A stretch of 64,000 nt of DNA from Microbotryum silenes-acaulis (taxonomy: Eukaryota; Basidiomycota; Microbotryomycetes; Microbotryales; Microbotryaceae). Of this stretch, positions 1 through 12,700 are shown in pieces; position 1 is the stretch's first letter, and every line of letters starts with the position of its first letter. The translations under genes and the position numbers were made by a program. The notes under the pieces are model-generated. The model was not told where the DNA came from and ran no database searches. It saw only the letters and a program-made list of their open reading frames with translations. Where the stretch lies: positions 1,302,001 to 1,366,000 of the forward strand of contig QPFY01000003.1 in assembly GCA_003665825.1 (NCBI GenBank). The letters run 5' to 3'.

Positions 1-251
1 CGATCCTGCGCTACTTGCCTCAGAATCTGACGACCGTGCTCAACTGCATGGCCGATGCGTTCACCTTGTTGCCCAACTCGCACGGCTTGGCCGCTACGAC
101 GGCGGCCAAGATCGAGGCGTGCCGCGGTCGCGCCGAGAGGGAACTCGAGGCCTTGAAGGTCGAGTTGGGCGAGTTGAGGGGCGGGGTCAAGGGTGTCGAT
201 GATAAGCGCGTGCACACTCGTGGATCCGTTGGCTGCGACGGCATCGGCTGA
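1..251 (+). CDS. 3' end of an unidentified gene (partial)
   Basis: An open frame runs in from the left edge (first full codon at position 3) and stops at 249-251. The visible 82 or so residues include a charged helical stretch (EACRGRAERELEALKVELGELR) that could form a short coiled coil. Family not recognised. It may be the last exon of a gene that starts outside the window; the antisense frame is also open over the same span, so even the strand is uncertain. Confidence 0.3.
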   Translation, partial: ILRYLPQNLTTVLNCMADAFTLLPNSHGLAATTAAKIEACRGRAERELEALKVELGELRGGVKGVDDKRVHTRGSVGCDGIG

Positions 252-648
252 GTGGGGTGATGCTTAGGTCGATGCGATTGAAATCTGTTCTCGCGTTGAC
301 ATTCAGGAGGGGGGAAGAGGAGGAGAGGGGTCGCCAGAGGGGACTCAGCGGTTTCAGCGTGGTGCTCGGCGATCGGCTCTATGAATACTTCGTCATGGAA
401 AATTGATCAGATTCTCGTCTCGGAGATTTCTAGCCAGCGTTGTAGTGAGGTGTTTGCCTCAATGCCACGACCTTTTTTACTGGAGTCCTTGTGCCAATCG
501 GGCGCGGGCGAATTGAAATGTCGGCTCTTGAATTGCCTATCAGTGAACTTGGATTAGAAAGCGAATTAGTCCTCGCGCCGACGTTGGCCGGCGCTTGCAG
601 CTTGTGCGGGCCGATAGCCCTGCCCAACACCAACCATCAGCTCGCGAA
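252..648. other. intergenic, upstream of QCR8
   Basis: About 400 bp with no supported gene. It should contain the QCR8 promoter. No clear TATA element or repeat was seen; several small overlapping open frames on the minus strand have no recognisable protein features. Confidence 0.4.
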
Positions 649-1579
649 ATGATCCCGACTTCAGCAGTGCGATCCGGCATGCCTGTGAGTGCAATGGAGC
701 GGGCAAGGGGCATAGGTCGCACATGGACTCTGAACTGATGCTCCTGCTTGTCGGAATGTCCAGTCGGGCAAGACCTACATGGGGTGGTGGGGAGATGTAA
801 GTTGGCTTCGAGAGGAGGCAGCAGGAGCGGGTGGGCTCGGCTGCTCGGCTGCTTCCGGTGTCACTCCGCTGCGTCGTTGCTTGGATGCTGACGTGGTGTT
901 GATGCGTGGCATGTACAGATGGGTGGACCCAAACAAAAGGGCGTGACTCAATACAGTAAGTGCGACCAGTCGTGACAACCCGTGCCCGCGTCCTGCCGCA
1001 GAGGCGATCGGGCGGACAATACCACTCCACCTCTGCGTCTTCCCGTATCACAGGAACTGATCATGTCGGCGCTTATTGTGTCCAGGTGTCTCGCCTATGC
1101 GACAAGCGTCGATGCGGGGCGCGTTCTCGCACTGGGCCGTCAACGGCTACAGGCGCATCATGGGCCAGGCCGTCTACTTTGTCTTGCCCCTCGGTGCCGG
1201 TAAGTGGGCACATCTAGTCAAATAACTAAGGACGCATTCGTGGAGGGGGTGGATGTTGTGTGCGGGCAGCACGACGATCGAAGCAGGGCGTGCGGAGCGG
1301 TTCCGGGTGTGGCAGGGACAGAGGCATCACCCCCCCATCGAGATGGACACGAGTGGCATGCAGGACACAGAAGCTGAAACTGACTCGCACCTTTTATCTA
1401 CCACCACCACTCCGACCCACCACTCCGACTTTGGACATGCATTGCTTCTCCGCCGTCACTCTGCCTGGACTCACTCCGGCGCGTACCTCTGCTCAGGTTA
1501 CGGCCTCCTCAAATGGGCCATCGCCGATAACCACCTTCGCAACTCGAAGGAGGGCCACATCCAGGGCAAGTTCGCATAA
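649..1579 (+). CDS. QCR8: cytochrome b-c1 complex subunit 8
   Basis: Small ubiquinone-binding subunit of respiratory complex III in the mitochondrial inner membrane. Exons 649-684, 764-796, 919-955, 1086-1199 and 1497-1579 join in phase to 100 residues, the usual family length. The reconstructed protein begins MIPTSAVRSGMP, then shows the QCR8 hallmarks KTYMGWWGD, GGPKQKGVTQYSVSP and HWAVNGYRRI, a single membrane helix (about residues 59-78, QAVYFVLPLGAGYGLLKWA) and a charged matrix/intermembrane tail ending GKFA. No one reading frame shows the gene because the coding sequence is split five ways. Introns are 78-130 nt except the last (1200-1496, 297 nt), which is long for this locus. The start was chosen because the 12-residue first exon joins in phase and gives the family's SGMPxGKTYMGWWG context. 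Confidence 0.93.
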
Positions 1580-1843
1580 GGAGGGAAGGGATCAAGGAGT
1601 GTTTGTGGTGGGAGTAGAAGGCTTTCCGAGTTGGGAGCAGAGATAGAATGCCGATGACTGTGTTTGTGCTACCGATGTTCTTTGGGTGGACTTTTGTGTT
1701 TTGAGAGACGGGTCACGAGTCTGAAGAGAGCTGCCGTTCCGGAAAACCCATGCCGAAGGTGAACTGGCTTTTGGATGTTTGCGTCGGGCGTTCACGACAA
1801 GATAAATTACAACACAAATCCAGAAACATCGTAATCTCACCAT

Positions 1844-4828
1844 TTACTGTATTTTCAAACCCCACACACTTCTCACCTCCCCCTTGGTCAACCGATTGCC
1901 AATCGCACTGAGGACTTCATCCGCCTCTTCCTCCGATTCCATCGTCAACACCATCGCAATCTGGTTCAACCTCGAGAAACTCTCCCTCATCATCGCCGAA
2001 CTAAAAGGCGCTTGACTGGAGAGGTAGGATTGAATTGATCGGAGGTCCTTGTCGAATTTGAGGGCGCCCAACTCGGTAAAGTTGAGGGAACGCATGAGCG
2101 ATTCCCAAGGGCGCACGAGGACGGATATGCTGTGCGCGAAGAAGAGGTTGTAGTTGGCTGGGGTCATGGATTGCTAGAAAGAGAGAAAAAGACGCTTTAT
2201 CAGTCTGCAAATTCTTTTATGGTTCGTCGTGCCTCGGGACTCACTCGGTACCCCGCCAGCAAGGCCTCCCATCCTTTGACGAAGCGTTTGCGCACGTCGT
2301 CCCTGTACTCGGCTTCGGCGAACGTGTCCTCGTTCAACACGTACGAAGTATCCTTGTACACGTCCGCAAGCAACGGTCTCAGGCGAGGCCGCGAGAGTTG
2401 GTTGAAGAGGGTGTCAAGACCCGACTATGGGTTGGCAAAGGAAGGATGGGAATCAGCTATGATCACGAGCATCTACACTGAGAAGTTGTTGCTCACCCTC
2501 AAAATACTTTTGAAGCGTTCTTCAAGGCTTCTGACGCCCAAGAAGGCCACTTTTGCGCGTTCCAACTCGGCTTCGACGAAGAAGGAGCTCTGCAAGGCTT
2601 CACCGGCGAGCATCTCGTCGATCATTCTGAGCGTATACTCGGAGGCTGTGTCGAGGTTGTTCAGGTAAGTCTGTAGTCAAGCAGAGGAATCAGCTTTGGT
2701 GAAGTTCATCGCAATATGAAGCAACCAGGAGGACGCACGATGAACACCGATCTCGCCGCGGCCTCTTTCCTCTCCTTCTCTTCCTCCCTCGCTCGACCAC
2801 CGGGAACATTGACATGTACTCCACCAACAATGACATTCCCAACAGCCATAGCACTCGAGCTGAGATTAACTTCTTTGAACGCGCCATCCATCTTGTACTT
2901 CCATACCCCGCCTACGTCCCTATCGACGATCGTTCGGATCTCCTTCGCCATTCCTACCACCGTCTCGATGTGGTTCGTCGACAAAAGTCGATACAACGTC
3001 TTTTTGAGGATGTAGAACGTATCGTCAAGAGACGAAGAGAGATAAGGCGACGAATTGAGGTCGAGCTCATCCATCTGTTGCGCCTTTTCGATTGAGGAAC
3101 GTAGGTACCAGATGCTGAGAGGTTGGTAGACGGCACGGAGTTTCTCGGAGAGCATTTGGCCTAGCTCGGATTCTTCGATCATTGCTAGGGTGGGAGGGGT
3201 GTCGGGTGATGCAGAGTCGTCGGAGGTGGTGGCACCGGGGTTTGTGGAGGTTGCTGTGATTTTAGGTTGAGTGGTCGAGGGTGGTTCGGGCTGTGTCTCG
3301 TCATCATCATCCTGAACGCGAGAGGAAGATTCTCAGCACCTGATGCCAGCTAGAGTCTCCCGAAGGCTCATGGACTCACCGTCAATCGACCATACAAAAA
3401 CCTCCTCAACAATTGCCATCTTCCACTCATCAAGCTAGTCTCGGTCAAAAGCGCATCAATTTCCCTCGGATCAACACCTCCATCCTCCATCTGCAGTTGA
3501 GGCTGAGGCGTGCTACTCCCTCCCATCGTCGGACTTCCCGGCCTCGTCAACGAAGGCGTCATCGCCGATCTTCGCAAATTCAAAGCCCCTCCCGCACTAC
3601 CACTCAAGGTGGGATTGGTCGATAACCCATAAAACCTCGATTCCCTGACTTGGACGAGCTTCTTCCTTACTCTCCTTTCCTCCTCCCATGCCATGAGCGT
3701 CTTGAGGCCCAGCTGGTCGGCCTGGGTCAAGAGGTTCGAAGCGACGGGGACCATCTTGCCTGGTCCGTAGTACTTTTCAACGACGGGTTGATGTTGGGAT
3801 ATGATGAGGGCGATCGATTCGAAGAGGTTCGTGAGGACGGTGGAGAAATGCGTGGGGGACGAACCTGTTGAAGACATGGCAGTGTGCCTGTGAGATTTCG
3901 CTCTCGATTTCTGGCCCCACCCCGAACGTGAAGAGAGATGGACTGACTCTTGCCCGTTGCATGACCCGCCTTATCCCTGACGATACCAGCGACCCATTCG
4001 GCGTAAGCGATCAAACCTTTGTCTTCCTCCCCGATCATTGGGAACAGCTTGAAGAAGCGGTTGATGTTGTTCGTGTCGCCCGCGGCGGCGGCGGTCTGGA
4101 ACGATTCGAGAAAGGTTTTCAAGAGCGAGGCACGTAGCGTTGAGAGTGTTGCTGGAGGAGTTTGCGGTAGATCCGAAGTAGGCTGTGTGGGGTTCAACGT
4201 AGTCCGATGCGAATTGGAAACTGAATCAGCCCTCGTAGATTCTGTGGCCCACCTCGCGTGCCCCGAGCAAAGGACTGACGACGACCGCTTCCGCGAATCC
4301 TGAAGCGACGATCTTGGGGTCTATGGCACTGGCTCGTTGCATGAACCTCGTTGCGGCTTCCCAGTCATGCTTCTCGATCGCGGCGTCGAGTGCAGCGATC
4401 GAGGTCTTAAGGTCCTGCACGGCTTGGACGTATTCAATCGCTTCCTTGACGCGGGACTGAAAAGCGCGATCACATGTCGGGGTGAGATCTGGAGTGTCAG
4501 GTACTGGAGAATTGCTCGGACGTACCTGCTCCTGATCCAATACCCTGACCTTGCCACCGACGCGTTCGGCGGTAGTAGCGACCTGCGCGACCTGACGACA
4601 AAGATGGGAAGCCTCGCCCTGGATGCCATGTACGACCTCCTTGAGCGAACCCAATCGATCGAGTTGGGACTGCAAAGGCTGTTTCGCCGAGATGAGCTGC
4701 ACCAGTTGGTCATCGAGGGCGGACTCGTGGCGGGTCAGCTCGGCGAGGTGTTGTTCGATCAAGCTGCGAGAGGTCAGCGTCGACACGTCGAGCTCGAGCG
4801 GGACTGCCGTCTCCGGGGAGGGGGACAT
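1844..4828 (-). CDS. COG4: conserved oligomeric Golgi complex subunit 4
   Basis: Lobe A subunit of the COG tether, which captures retrograde vesicles at the Golgi. Exons on the minus strand are 4828-4526, 4456-4280, 4182-3966, 3864-3380, 3311-2748, 2670-2497, 2424-2245 and 2173-1844; they sum to 809 residues, normal for COG4. The N-terminal part is coiled coil (HLAELTRHESALDDQLVQL; VKEAIEYVQAVQDLKTSI). The family segments PTSDLPQTP and the INRFFKLFPMIGEEDKGL stretch are clear, and the C-terminal domain ends SVWGLKIQ. An acid- and Ser/Thr-rich linker (DDDDETQPEPPSTTQP...) at the start of exon 5 looks like a lineage insertion. It is divergently transcribed from PAN2 across 356 bp. The 3' end lies 264 bp from the convergent QCR8 stop. 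Confidence 0.93.
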
Positions 4829-5184
4829 CGCGTGCTGTGCGAGCGTCGGGGTGAGCGTGCGACGTGCGTCGTGCGACGTGAGACGTGCGACGTGCGACGT
4901 GAGACGTGCGACGTGAGACGTGCGACGTGTTTGACAGAGATGTAAGGCTCGAAGCCGGAAAAGGAGATGCGAGAAAGTTGAGTTTTGGTGCGACGTCGTA
5001 CGCGCGACGCGAAAGGAGACGAGACGAGAGGAGAGGAGACGACTCGGAACCTCGATCGATCAACGCGCTGCTCCTCGCGCTGCTCAAGTGCTTCTCAGCG
5101 CTTCTCTGGCTTATCCTCACTTCACCAACCTGGGGCGGGAAGAGAGACGGGATCCGAACCACTACAAGAGGCCGTGCCCGTTTG
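4829..5184. promoter_or_regulatory. divergent COG4/PAN2 promoter region
   Basis: The 356 bp between the two start codons must hold both promoters. It contains the GACGTGM heptamer array listed separately, close to the COG4 start, followed by an AG-rich stretch with repeated GAGACGAGA-type words (about 5012-5042). The PAN2 frame stays open upstream to 4906, but that extension is low-complexity and overlaps the array, so I treat it as leader. Confidence 0.55.
4861..4930. repeat. ten 7-bp tandem units, consensus GACGTGM
   Basis: Ten consecutive heptamers fill exactly 70 bp: eight begin GACGTG followed by C or A, the second is GTCGTGC and the last ends in T. Each unit carries an ACGTG core (CACGTC on the other strand), the core recognised by many bHLH and bZIP factors. 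The array sits 30-100 bp upstream of the COG4 start and 255 bp upstream of the PAN2 start. Confidence 0.9.
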
Positions 5185-8100
5185 ATGGCGACCTACGTCG
5201 GTGCATTTGATCCTCATCCCAACCCGTTCCAACCTTTGCTCCTCCAGCACCACAGTAACCCTCGGCACGCCCTCGCCCACCACCCCACCTCGTCGTCCCA
5301 TCTCCCAGGCGGATCCCATCTTCTCCAGCCTCAGGGAGGGCCACCACCAGGAGCAGGGCTAGCGCAACCGTCATCCTCGACCATGTCATCCGATCCCAAT
5401 GACCGCGCGACGTGGCACCCGTTGCCGTCGATGTACCTCCCCACCGCCGCGAGCTCGAGCCTGTTCGACCCCGCTCAGCCGTTACTGCTCGCCGCTTCGG
5501 CACTCGGCACCGTGTCGACCTACTTCTGCAACCCCATGACGGGTCTCACTTCGCGCTACACGAGTTACAAGGCGCACCAGGGTCCGGTCGGCGAGATCGC
5601 GGTCGACCAGAACGGCATCCTCAGCGTAGGTGGGGGATCCGCTTCTCCGTCCTCGTCGTCCTCCTCGGCGAGGCGTACCCAGTACTCGAGCATCAAGATG
5701 GCCAATCGGAGAGGTCTGACCTCGTGGACGATCGAAACCGATACGACCATGCCGCTCACCACCTTTGCCTACACCCCCGCGAGGTCGTCCGAGATCGTCA
5801 CCACCGGTCCCGGGTCGGATATGTTCGTCGTCAACCTCAACCGTGGATCGGTCGTACGACGTCAAGCCACACCATCCCCGTTCGTTCACTTGAGACGATC
5901 AACACACCTCGTCGCATCGACAACGACAGGTTCACTCGTCCTGTTCGACGCGCGCACCTCGGAGCTGTCGACGACCGAGACCGTGCTCGCCCATACGGGG
6001 GGTATCTCCCAACTCGAGGTCGAAGGCAACTATATCCTCACCATCGGCTACACCATGCGTCAAGGCCTCCCTTTACCCGACCCTTACCTTAAACTCCACG
6101 ACGCGCGCTTCCTACGACCGCTCTCCCCGATCCCCTTCCCGACCCCGCCGGCGTTCATCAAGTTCCACCCGAGGGTATCGGGCGCGGTCTTTGTCGCCAG
6201 TGCCGAGGGGAGGGTCCAGATGCTCGACCTCAAGGAAGTCGGCAAAGGATCCGTCTTCCAGATCGATACACCGGCCTACCTCTCGTCCATGGCCGTATCC
6301 CCCACGGGCCAAGGACTCGCCTTGACCGACACCGAAGGCTACGTTCATCTCTGGTCCGCGCAGAATGACTCCAAGTTTCTGCGCTTCGAGACGGAGCAGA
6401 TCGAGCTCCCCGATGTCGTCGATCCACCCGAAAGAATTCACTGGAACGATCAGACCCCGCTCAACTCGATTGGTATGCCTTACTACTCGCAACCTTTGCT
6501 GTCTATGGCCGCGGCGAACAACTCCGATCTCCGTCCTCACCCTCTGCACCACCGGAAACCCATCTTGGACCCCGCGCTGTTGGCCAGCGTCAAGCAGGTC
6601 GACTTTGTCGGGTACGCCGCCTACCCTCCTAGTATGAGGGTGGCACAAAGGAGGAACCAAGTTCCCAAGATGGTCGACGATCAACGCCGTATGGGCATGG
6701 ACGTCCCCATGTTCAGGAGTGACAGGGAGCGAGCGGCGATGAAGAAGAAGCGCGATGGGGTGACGGAGGAACAACAGGCTCTCAAGGATCTGAAGGGGGA
6801 GCTTGCGGAAGAGGAAGATAGTGAAGAGGATAAGGGCAAGAAGAAGATGCCGAATCATTATCGCAAGGTCGAGATTCAGTATTCGAGGTTTGGTGTCGAG
6901 GACTTTGATTTTGGGTCAGTCTCTCCGCGGTCGCGCCATGGAGGTGTCGTAGGCTGACCTAAATTGGGATCACTGATAGCTTTTACAACAAGACACCGTA
7001 TTCGGGTCTCGAGACTCACATCACCAACTCGTATACCAACTCGTTGCTCCAAGCACTGCACTACACAACCCCCGTTAGAACACTGGCAGAAGCGCACACG
7101 CACACCTCATGTCCGAAGGAGAACTGCCTCTTGTGCGAAGCTGGCTTCTTGTTCCGCATGCTCGGAGACGCGAAGGGCATGAACTGTCAGGCGAGCAATT
7201 TTTCGAGGGCGTTTGGGGCAAGCCCACAAGGTAAGTCCACATGGGGGAACCTCCCCGTGGTAATGAGGATTTGCACCCTGATCGTCCTCGTCATATGGCC
7301 AACAGTGTCTGCTCTGGGGCTCATGGATCACGACAACGAGACCTCGTCAACAGTCGCCTACGCCTCGTTGATCCAAACGTTCTCGCGCTACCTCCTTGAG
7401 CAAATGTCCGCCGAGTCTAACGTCGGTTCGAACGCGCCCTTGTTCAAAGCCAAGACGACCGCCGATGACGCTTCGGTTCCGTCACCCTTGGCTCAACTCT
7501 TGAGGATCGAAGCCAAGACCGTGAGCGTGTGTTCGCAATGTGGATTCCAATCGAAGAGAGACACGGGTTTCAGCACGGTCGACTTGTTGTATCCTAGGCG
7601 GGTGAGTAGATGCTCAGGGTCAGGGCTTACCCGGCACGCTGGCTAAATAGCTTCTCACGTTAGGCGCTCTCAAACGAGGTTCCACCCGCTTCGGATTTCG
7701 CGACCTTGTTGCGCAACTCGATTCATCGCGAGACCATCACTCGCATGGTCTGTTCGACATGTCGTCAACCCAATCATCTACGGATACGTCGCGTCGTCGC
7801 CGAGACGACCTTGTTACCCCCCGTTTTAGTCGTCAATGCCGGAGTGAGGACGTCGGATGAATTGGAAGTGTGGATGGACGGGTCAGCGGCTACGATGGGA
7901 ACGGGGAGCGGGCTGGGAGCGGAAGGTCGGAGGAGGTTCTTGGAGTCGAGATTCGAGGTTAGGAGGAAGGGCGAGGTGTTGAGCATTGAGAGTCCACCGA
8001 AGGAGGTGAAGGAGAGGATTGAGGCGGAAAATAGAGTGGTCTATGAATTAAGGGTGAGTTTGTTTGCTGTTTGTGTGGGCCGTGTTGCCGAGCTGACCCG

Positions 8101-9664
8101 CAACTTGCCGTACTCCTTGCCAGGCCGTGGTGGTTCAGATCCAGTCGGAAGGGGATGCACCGCATCTGGTTGCACTGGCCAGAGGTGGGTTTCGGGGAAA
8201 GACAGGGTATGCGATGAAGCATCCATCTCACGCAGTCAATCTTGCCTCGCACACAGTGTCATCTGAGGAAAGGAATCCCGGCTCATCGTGGCATGTCTTC
8301 AACGACTTCCTCGTCCGCCCCATCAGCGAGGACGAGGCGCTGAGCTTCCCTAGCTCATGGAAGGTACGTTATTCCTTCCACATGCTTGATGGGGATCTGG
8401 TGGATTGAAATCTGCTTGATTTGCCCACGTAGATTCCGGCGGTTCTGTTCTACCAGCGCGTCGACTCGTCGTCTCTGCTCGACTTTTCGGCGCTGCCTCT
8501 CAAGGGCGACCCCTCAATCTTGTGCGAGGATATCACAGTCTCAAAGCAAGCCCAATCCGACGTCAACCTTGTGATCAGATCAGTGATGCTGACCTCACCT
8601 ATTTCACCGAACCTATAGGAACCGCGATCCAAAACTGATTAAACACCAACCCCTCAAAACGATCGAGCTCCCCCATCCGGGAACACTAATCTCCATTGAC
8701 GCCGAGTTCGTTTCCCTCCAATCGGAAGAAGCCGAATTCCACTCCGACGGAACGAAGAAGGTTCTGAGACCTAGTCGAATGACGTTGGCTAGGGTCTCGG
8801 TGTTGAGAGGGGAAGGGGAGGATACAGGGATTCCGTTTATTGATGATCATATTCATACGAGTGAATCGGTCGTCGATTATTTGACCGAGTTTTCGGGTAT
8901 TCGAGGTACGTCGAAATTGCTCGTCCAAGGTCGATATTTCCGAGCTGACGTTTCCCTCGCCTATTTTCAGCGGGTGACCTCGATCCTTTTGCTTCGAGAC
9001 ATACGTTGGTCCCGCTCAAGGTCGCGTACAAGAAGTTGAGGATGCTCGTCGATCTCGGCTGCGTCTTTATCGGCCACGGGCTCAACAAGGATTTCCGTAT
9101 CATCAGTGAGTTCACCTTCGCGTCACCATTCGCGCTTTCGGGGATTTGAGGAGGGTCCTGACTCACAGCAATGATACCCCAGACATCTACATCCCCCCTT
9201 CCCAAATCATCGACACCGTCAACATATACCATCTCTCGCATCGCCAACGCAAGCTCTCCCTCCGGTTCCTCGCCTGGGCAGTACTCAAATTGGACATCCA
9301 ATCCGACACGCACGACTCGATCGAAGACGCTAGGACGGCGTTGCAGTTGTACGAGGAATATTATAGATTGGAGGCGGAGGGAACTTGGGAGGAGGTGTTG
9401 GAGGAAGTGTATAGGGATGGAAAAGCGACGGTGAGTGAACTTATTCGTTCGTGGGCCTAGGGGGGTTATGTGTCTGACCACCCAAGACTTGCTCTTCATG
9501 ACCAGAATTTCAAAGTACCGCTTCCAGGTGGCGGGATCCCGACCATCTCTCCGACCCCAGCATCAGCCACAATCGCAGCGTCCTCCACGGCAGGCACGCC
9601 AACAAACTCGACTCCGAGCGTTCGTTCGCCGCGCTCGTCCCAGCGACAACCACCCGGATTTTGA
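5185..9664 (+). CDS. PAN2: PAN2, catalytic subunit of the PAN2-PAN3 poly(A) nuclease
   Basis: Deadenylase that, with PAN3, trims mRNA poly(A) tails in the cytoplasm. Eleven exons: 5185-6914, 6980-7230, 7306-7601, 7664-8053, 8124-8184, 8257-8363, 8433-8545, 8619-8905, 8971-9105, 9183-9430, 9506-9664; 1258 residues. Order of parts: WD40-like propeller (about 1-380), PAN3-binding linker, inactive ubiquitin-hydrolase-like domain (from [16 protein letters not shown], about 577) with a CxxC knuckle (CSQCG), then a DEDDh exonuclease with all motifs: SIDAEFV near 1007, GHGLNKDF, and HDSIEDA near 1166. A Gly/Ser/Thr/Pro-rich tail follows. Intron 7 (8546-8618) uses a GC donor; all others are GT-AG. The start ATYVGAF was preferred over the upstream in-frame 4906 extension, which is low complexity. 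Confidence 0.95.
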
Positions 9665-9755
9665 CCCCCGCGTCAGCTGTAGTATTTGGAATGGAATGCA
9701 AATTTATAGATTCTGCAGAAATGTATTGCAAGGATCTAAGATAGATACGAAGACT

Positions 9756-12700
9756 TTATGCGGAGATGTGGTTGTTCTTTTGGAGCCAGGTGCGGAGATC
9801 TTTTCGGTCCCTTCGGAGCCATGCGGCGTTGGCTCGGATCGCTTCGAGGCCCTGTATCGACGCCGACAAAATTAACATCAGGATATTCTGCATTCTACAT
9901 GCCGCTCCCCAGCAATTGAGCAACTCACCTGATCCAAAGCCTGCTGGAAGATACGGGTGTCCTTGCCCTCGAAAAAGTGTTCGACCTCATCCGCATCCTT
10001 GTCCGTCGTAAAGGTATTGAACGCCTTCCCAAAGATGTAGGGAGCCTGGAAATTCCCATCCAACCTCTTAATCAACGCATCGAAATTGCTTTTCAACAAC
10101 CCCCACAGCTTTCGTTTCGCCAATGGGTTCATCGAAAGCCACGCGAAGAAGGACGAGACATCCTGCGTCTTGACCTGCTTCGACAAGACGAACTCGAGCG
10201 TTTCTTGCAACCTCTTCTCGTCCCGTGTCGAACACAGTGCCGATACGGCAGCTGAGAATTGCACGGGGTTGGGTCGCGCGAAGATGACTTGGAGCGTTTT
10301 TGCAAATTCCTCTGCTCCACCGTGTTGGACGCAGGTGCGGAAGATGGTGGGGAAGAGGTCGGAAGGGATGAGGGAACTGTCGTTTGATTCGACGAAGGGC
10401 CGAAAGCGTCTCTGAAACTCTTTGATAGTGCTGTGGATGGAAGAACCAGTCACATCAGTCCAATCCTCAACGTGCAGATCTTGGATTCGGTCGTAATTCC
10501 TCAAAACTCACGCGGGATCCTCACTCGAAGCCATCGCGGACCAACTCAAAGCCCTCAACTCTACGTCCTCCAACCTCTCCCCCTCAATAGGATCTAAACC
10601 CAATCTCTTCGCCTCCTTGGCAAACCACCGCTTCTTCAGCTTGGCCAATCCCTCCAGAACGCTCTCATCCTCTTCCCACCACACACTGGAGATCGCGCTC
10701 AAAGCGGAGGAGATTTCAGAAAAGACGAGGTACTCCTTCTCCGTCGGTGCGATGAGGTTGGCGAGCGCTAGGAAGGCTGACGTTTTCGAGTAGCCTGAAG
10801 AGGCAAGCACGGAAGCGTCTTGAATCAATCCCATTCGATCGGTCAGGGAAAGGGACGAGTCGGGTCTGATGGCTTCTTCGCCGAGGCGCTCGAGACGAGA
10901 GGCGGGGTATAGAACACGATCTGTTCAGAGTCAGTCTTAGCGATTCCGAGCGCCAGTCAGTCGAAGAGGTGCACTCACAAACACCGCAAGATTCGGCATT
11001 GAGCTTGTAAATCCCCTTCTCGATATCAGGCAAGGCGATCTCCATCTCGCGATCCGAGAAGAGAAGAGATCGGTTGACTTTGCGTTCGCCAGTCCTGGGA
11101 TCCACGGTCAACAATTGTAGAGGGATGTGCCACAGTGTCTCATCCTCCTCGGCCTATGACCGGCAGAGGAGTAATTTGTCAGTATTAGACGTGCGGGGGT
11201 ATCGCGTCGCTTACAGTAGCATCTCCAGAGCTGAGGAACCGGTGCTGGGTCAACTTGAGCCCTTTGACGCTTTCTTCGACTTCCACGTAAGGGAACCCAA
11301 TCTGTAGTCCAAACTCCTGTCAGCTAGTGGCTCGAGATGAAATCCTCTAGCACCATTGTGACGGACCTTGTTGACCCAATTATCCATGACCTTGGCCACA
11401 TCCTTGCCCGAGCTCTTCGCAATCCCTTCCCATAAATCTATCGTCTTCGTATTCCCCCACAGATGCTTCTTGAGATAGACCGTCACCCCTTCTATGAATT
11501 TATCCTCGCCGATCCACTGACACAACTGCTTCAAGACGCTTGCTCCTTTGGAATAACTGATACCATCGAAAGCTTGCGAGATGGCAGCTTCGTCGGGGAC
11601 TCGGACCTCGATGGGGTGCGAGGAGCGCAGGGCGTCGAGTTTGAGTGCGCGGCCAAGGTGTTCGGATATGAAGGAGGCTTGGACGTGCCAAGTAGGTTCG
11701 AGACGGTCTATCATGAGACATTCTCCCATGAGTGTGGCGAACGCCTCGTTGAGGTAGAGGCCGGACCACCCTGGTAAATCCAGTTCTCAGGCGGATCAGC
11801 TCAGGAAGGCCACGGAGCACGGTCGCATCAAAGACTCACAGTCCATCGATACCATGTCACCGAACCAGGTATGACTGATCTCGTGCGACGTGATGGAAAC
11901 GACACCCTTTCTCGCCGCGACCGAACCTCCTTTGGAATCATCAAAGGTATACGCCGAGGTGCGGCCCATCTGGAGACCGAGGTTCTCCATCGCTCCGAGA
12001 TCAAAGTCGTTGACGACGAGGGTGTCGAGTTTGAGGAGCGGGAACGGGATGTCAAACACTTGCTCGTATCTACAATACAAAGAGTGATGAGTACCTTATT
12101 CCGTCAGGTTCTGAGTGAGCTGGGCAATACCCACTTGGGCACCAATCTCCTCGTCGTTTCGAGCGCCAACAGCGTCTTGTCAATCTGATCCCACGTCGCA
12201 TAGAACCTCAAAATCACATCTCTCGTCCTGCCATCCGTTCCGACCGAAGTGAAGTGATCCTCGCGGTACTCGAATTGACCGTTCGCAAAAGCGACGAGGT
12301 AAGACGACAGCAAAGGGGTCGGGTGGAAGTGCACGATGTGCCAATCTTTTGCTTTCGAAACAACGATCCAATCCGTCTCAACAATCGATTGATCGGTCTC
12401 GCTCGGAGCCTTGGAAACCCCGAGCTCACCCTTGGCCTGATCGAATTCGATGTTGCCGGTGGAATCTTGGTCGGTAGCCTTTGCGTCAGAGTAAAAGTCG
12501 TCATCAAGTAGTTCATCGCTGGGAAAGCGTTGGCGATCTTGCGTGATGTCGACATGGTCGACGTGCATGTTGGAAAGGGAGGTCGTGCCGACCCTGGAGA
12601 TCATCGACAACTGCCAGATGGCTTTGAAGTGGGGTTCATCGAAGCAAGGCTGCGGGACGAAAGGGTGCTATCAGCTCGGCGCGGTCAAAGCGCGAACGGT

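Noticed and set aside
566..1051. 161-codon minus-strand open frame
   Set aside because: Overlaps QCR8 exons 1-3, which give a complete known protein on the other strand.
2132..2668. 178-codon plus-strand open frame
   Set aside because: Antisense shadow of COG4 exons, which carry the conserved protein and in-phase splice sites.
4906..5184. In-frame 93-codon N-terminal extension of PAN2
   Set aside because: Low-complexity Arg/Asp sequence overlapping the heptamer array; PAN2 proteins normally start shortly before the propeller, as the 5185 start gives.
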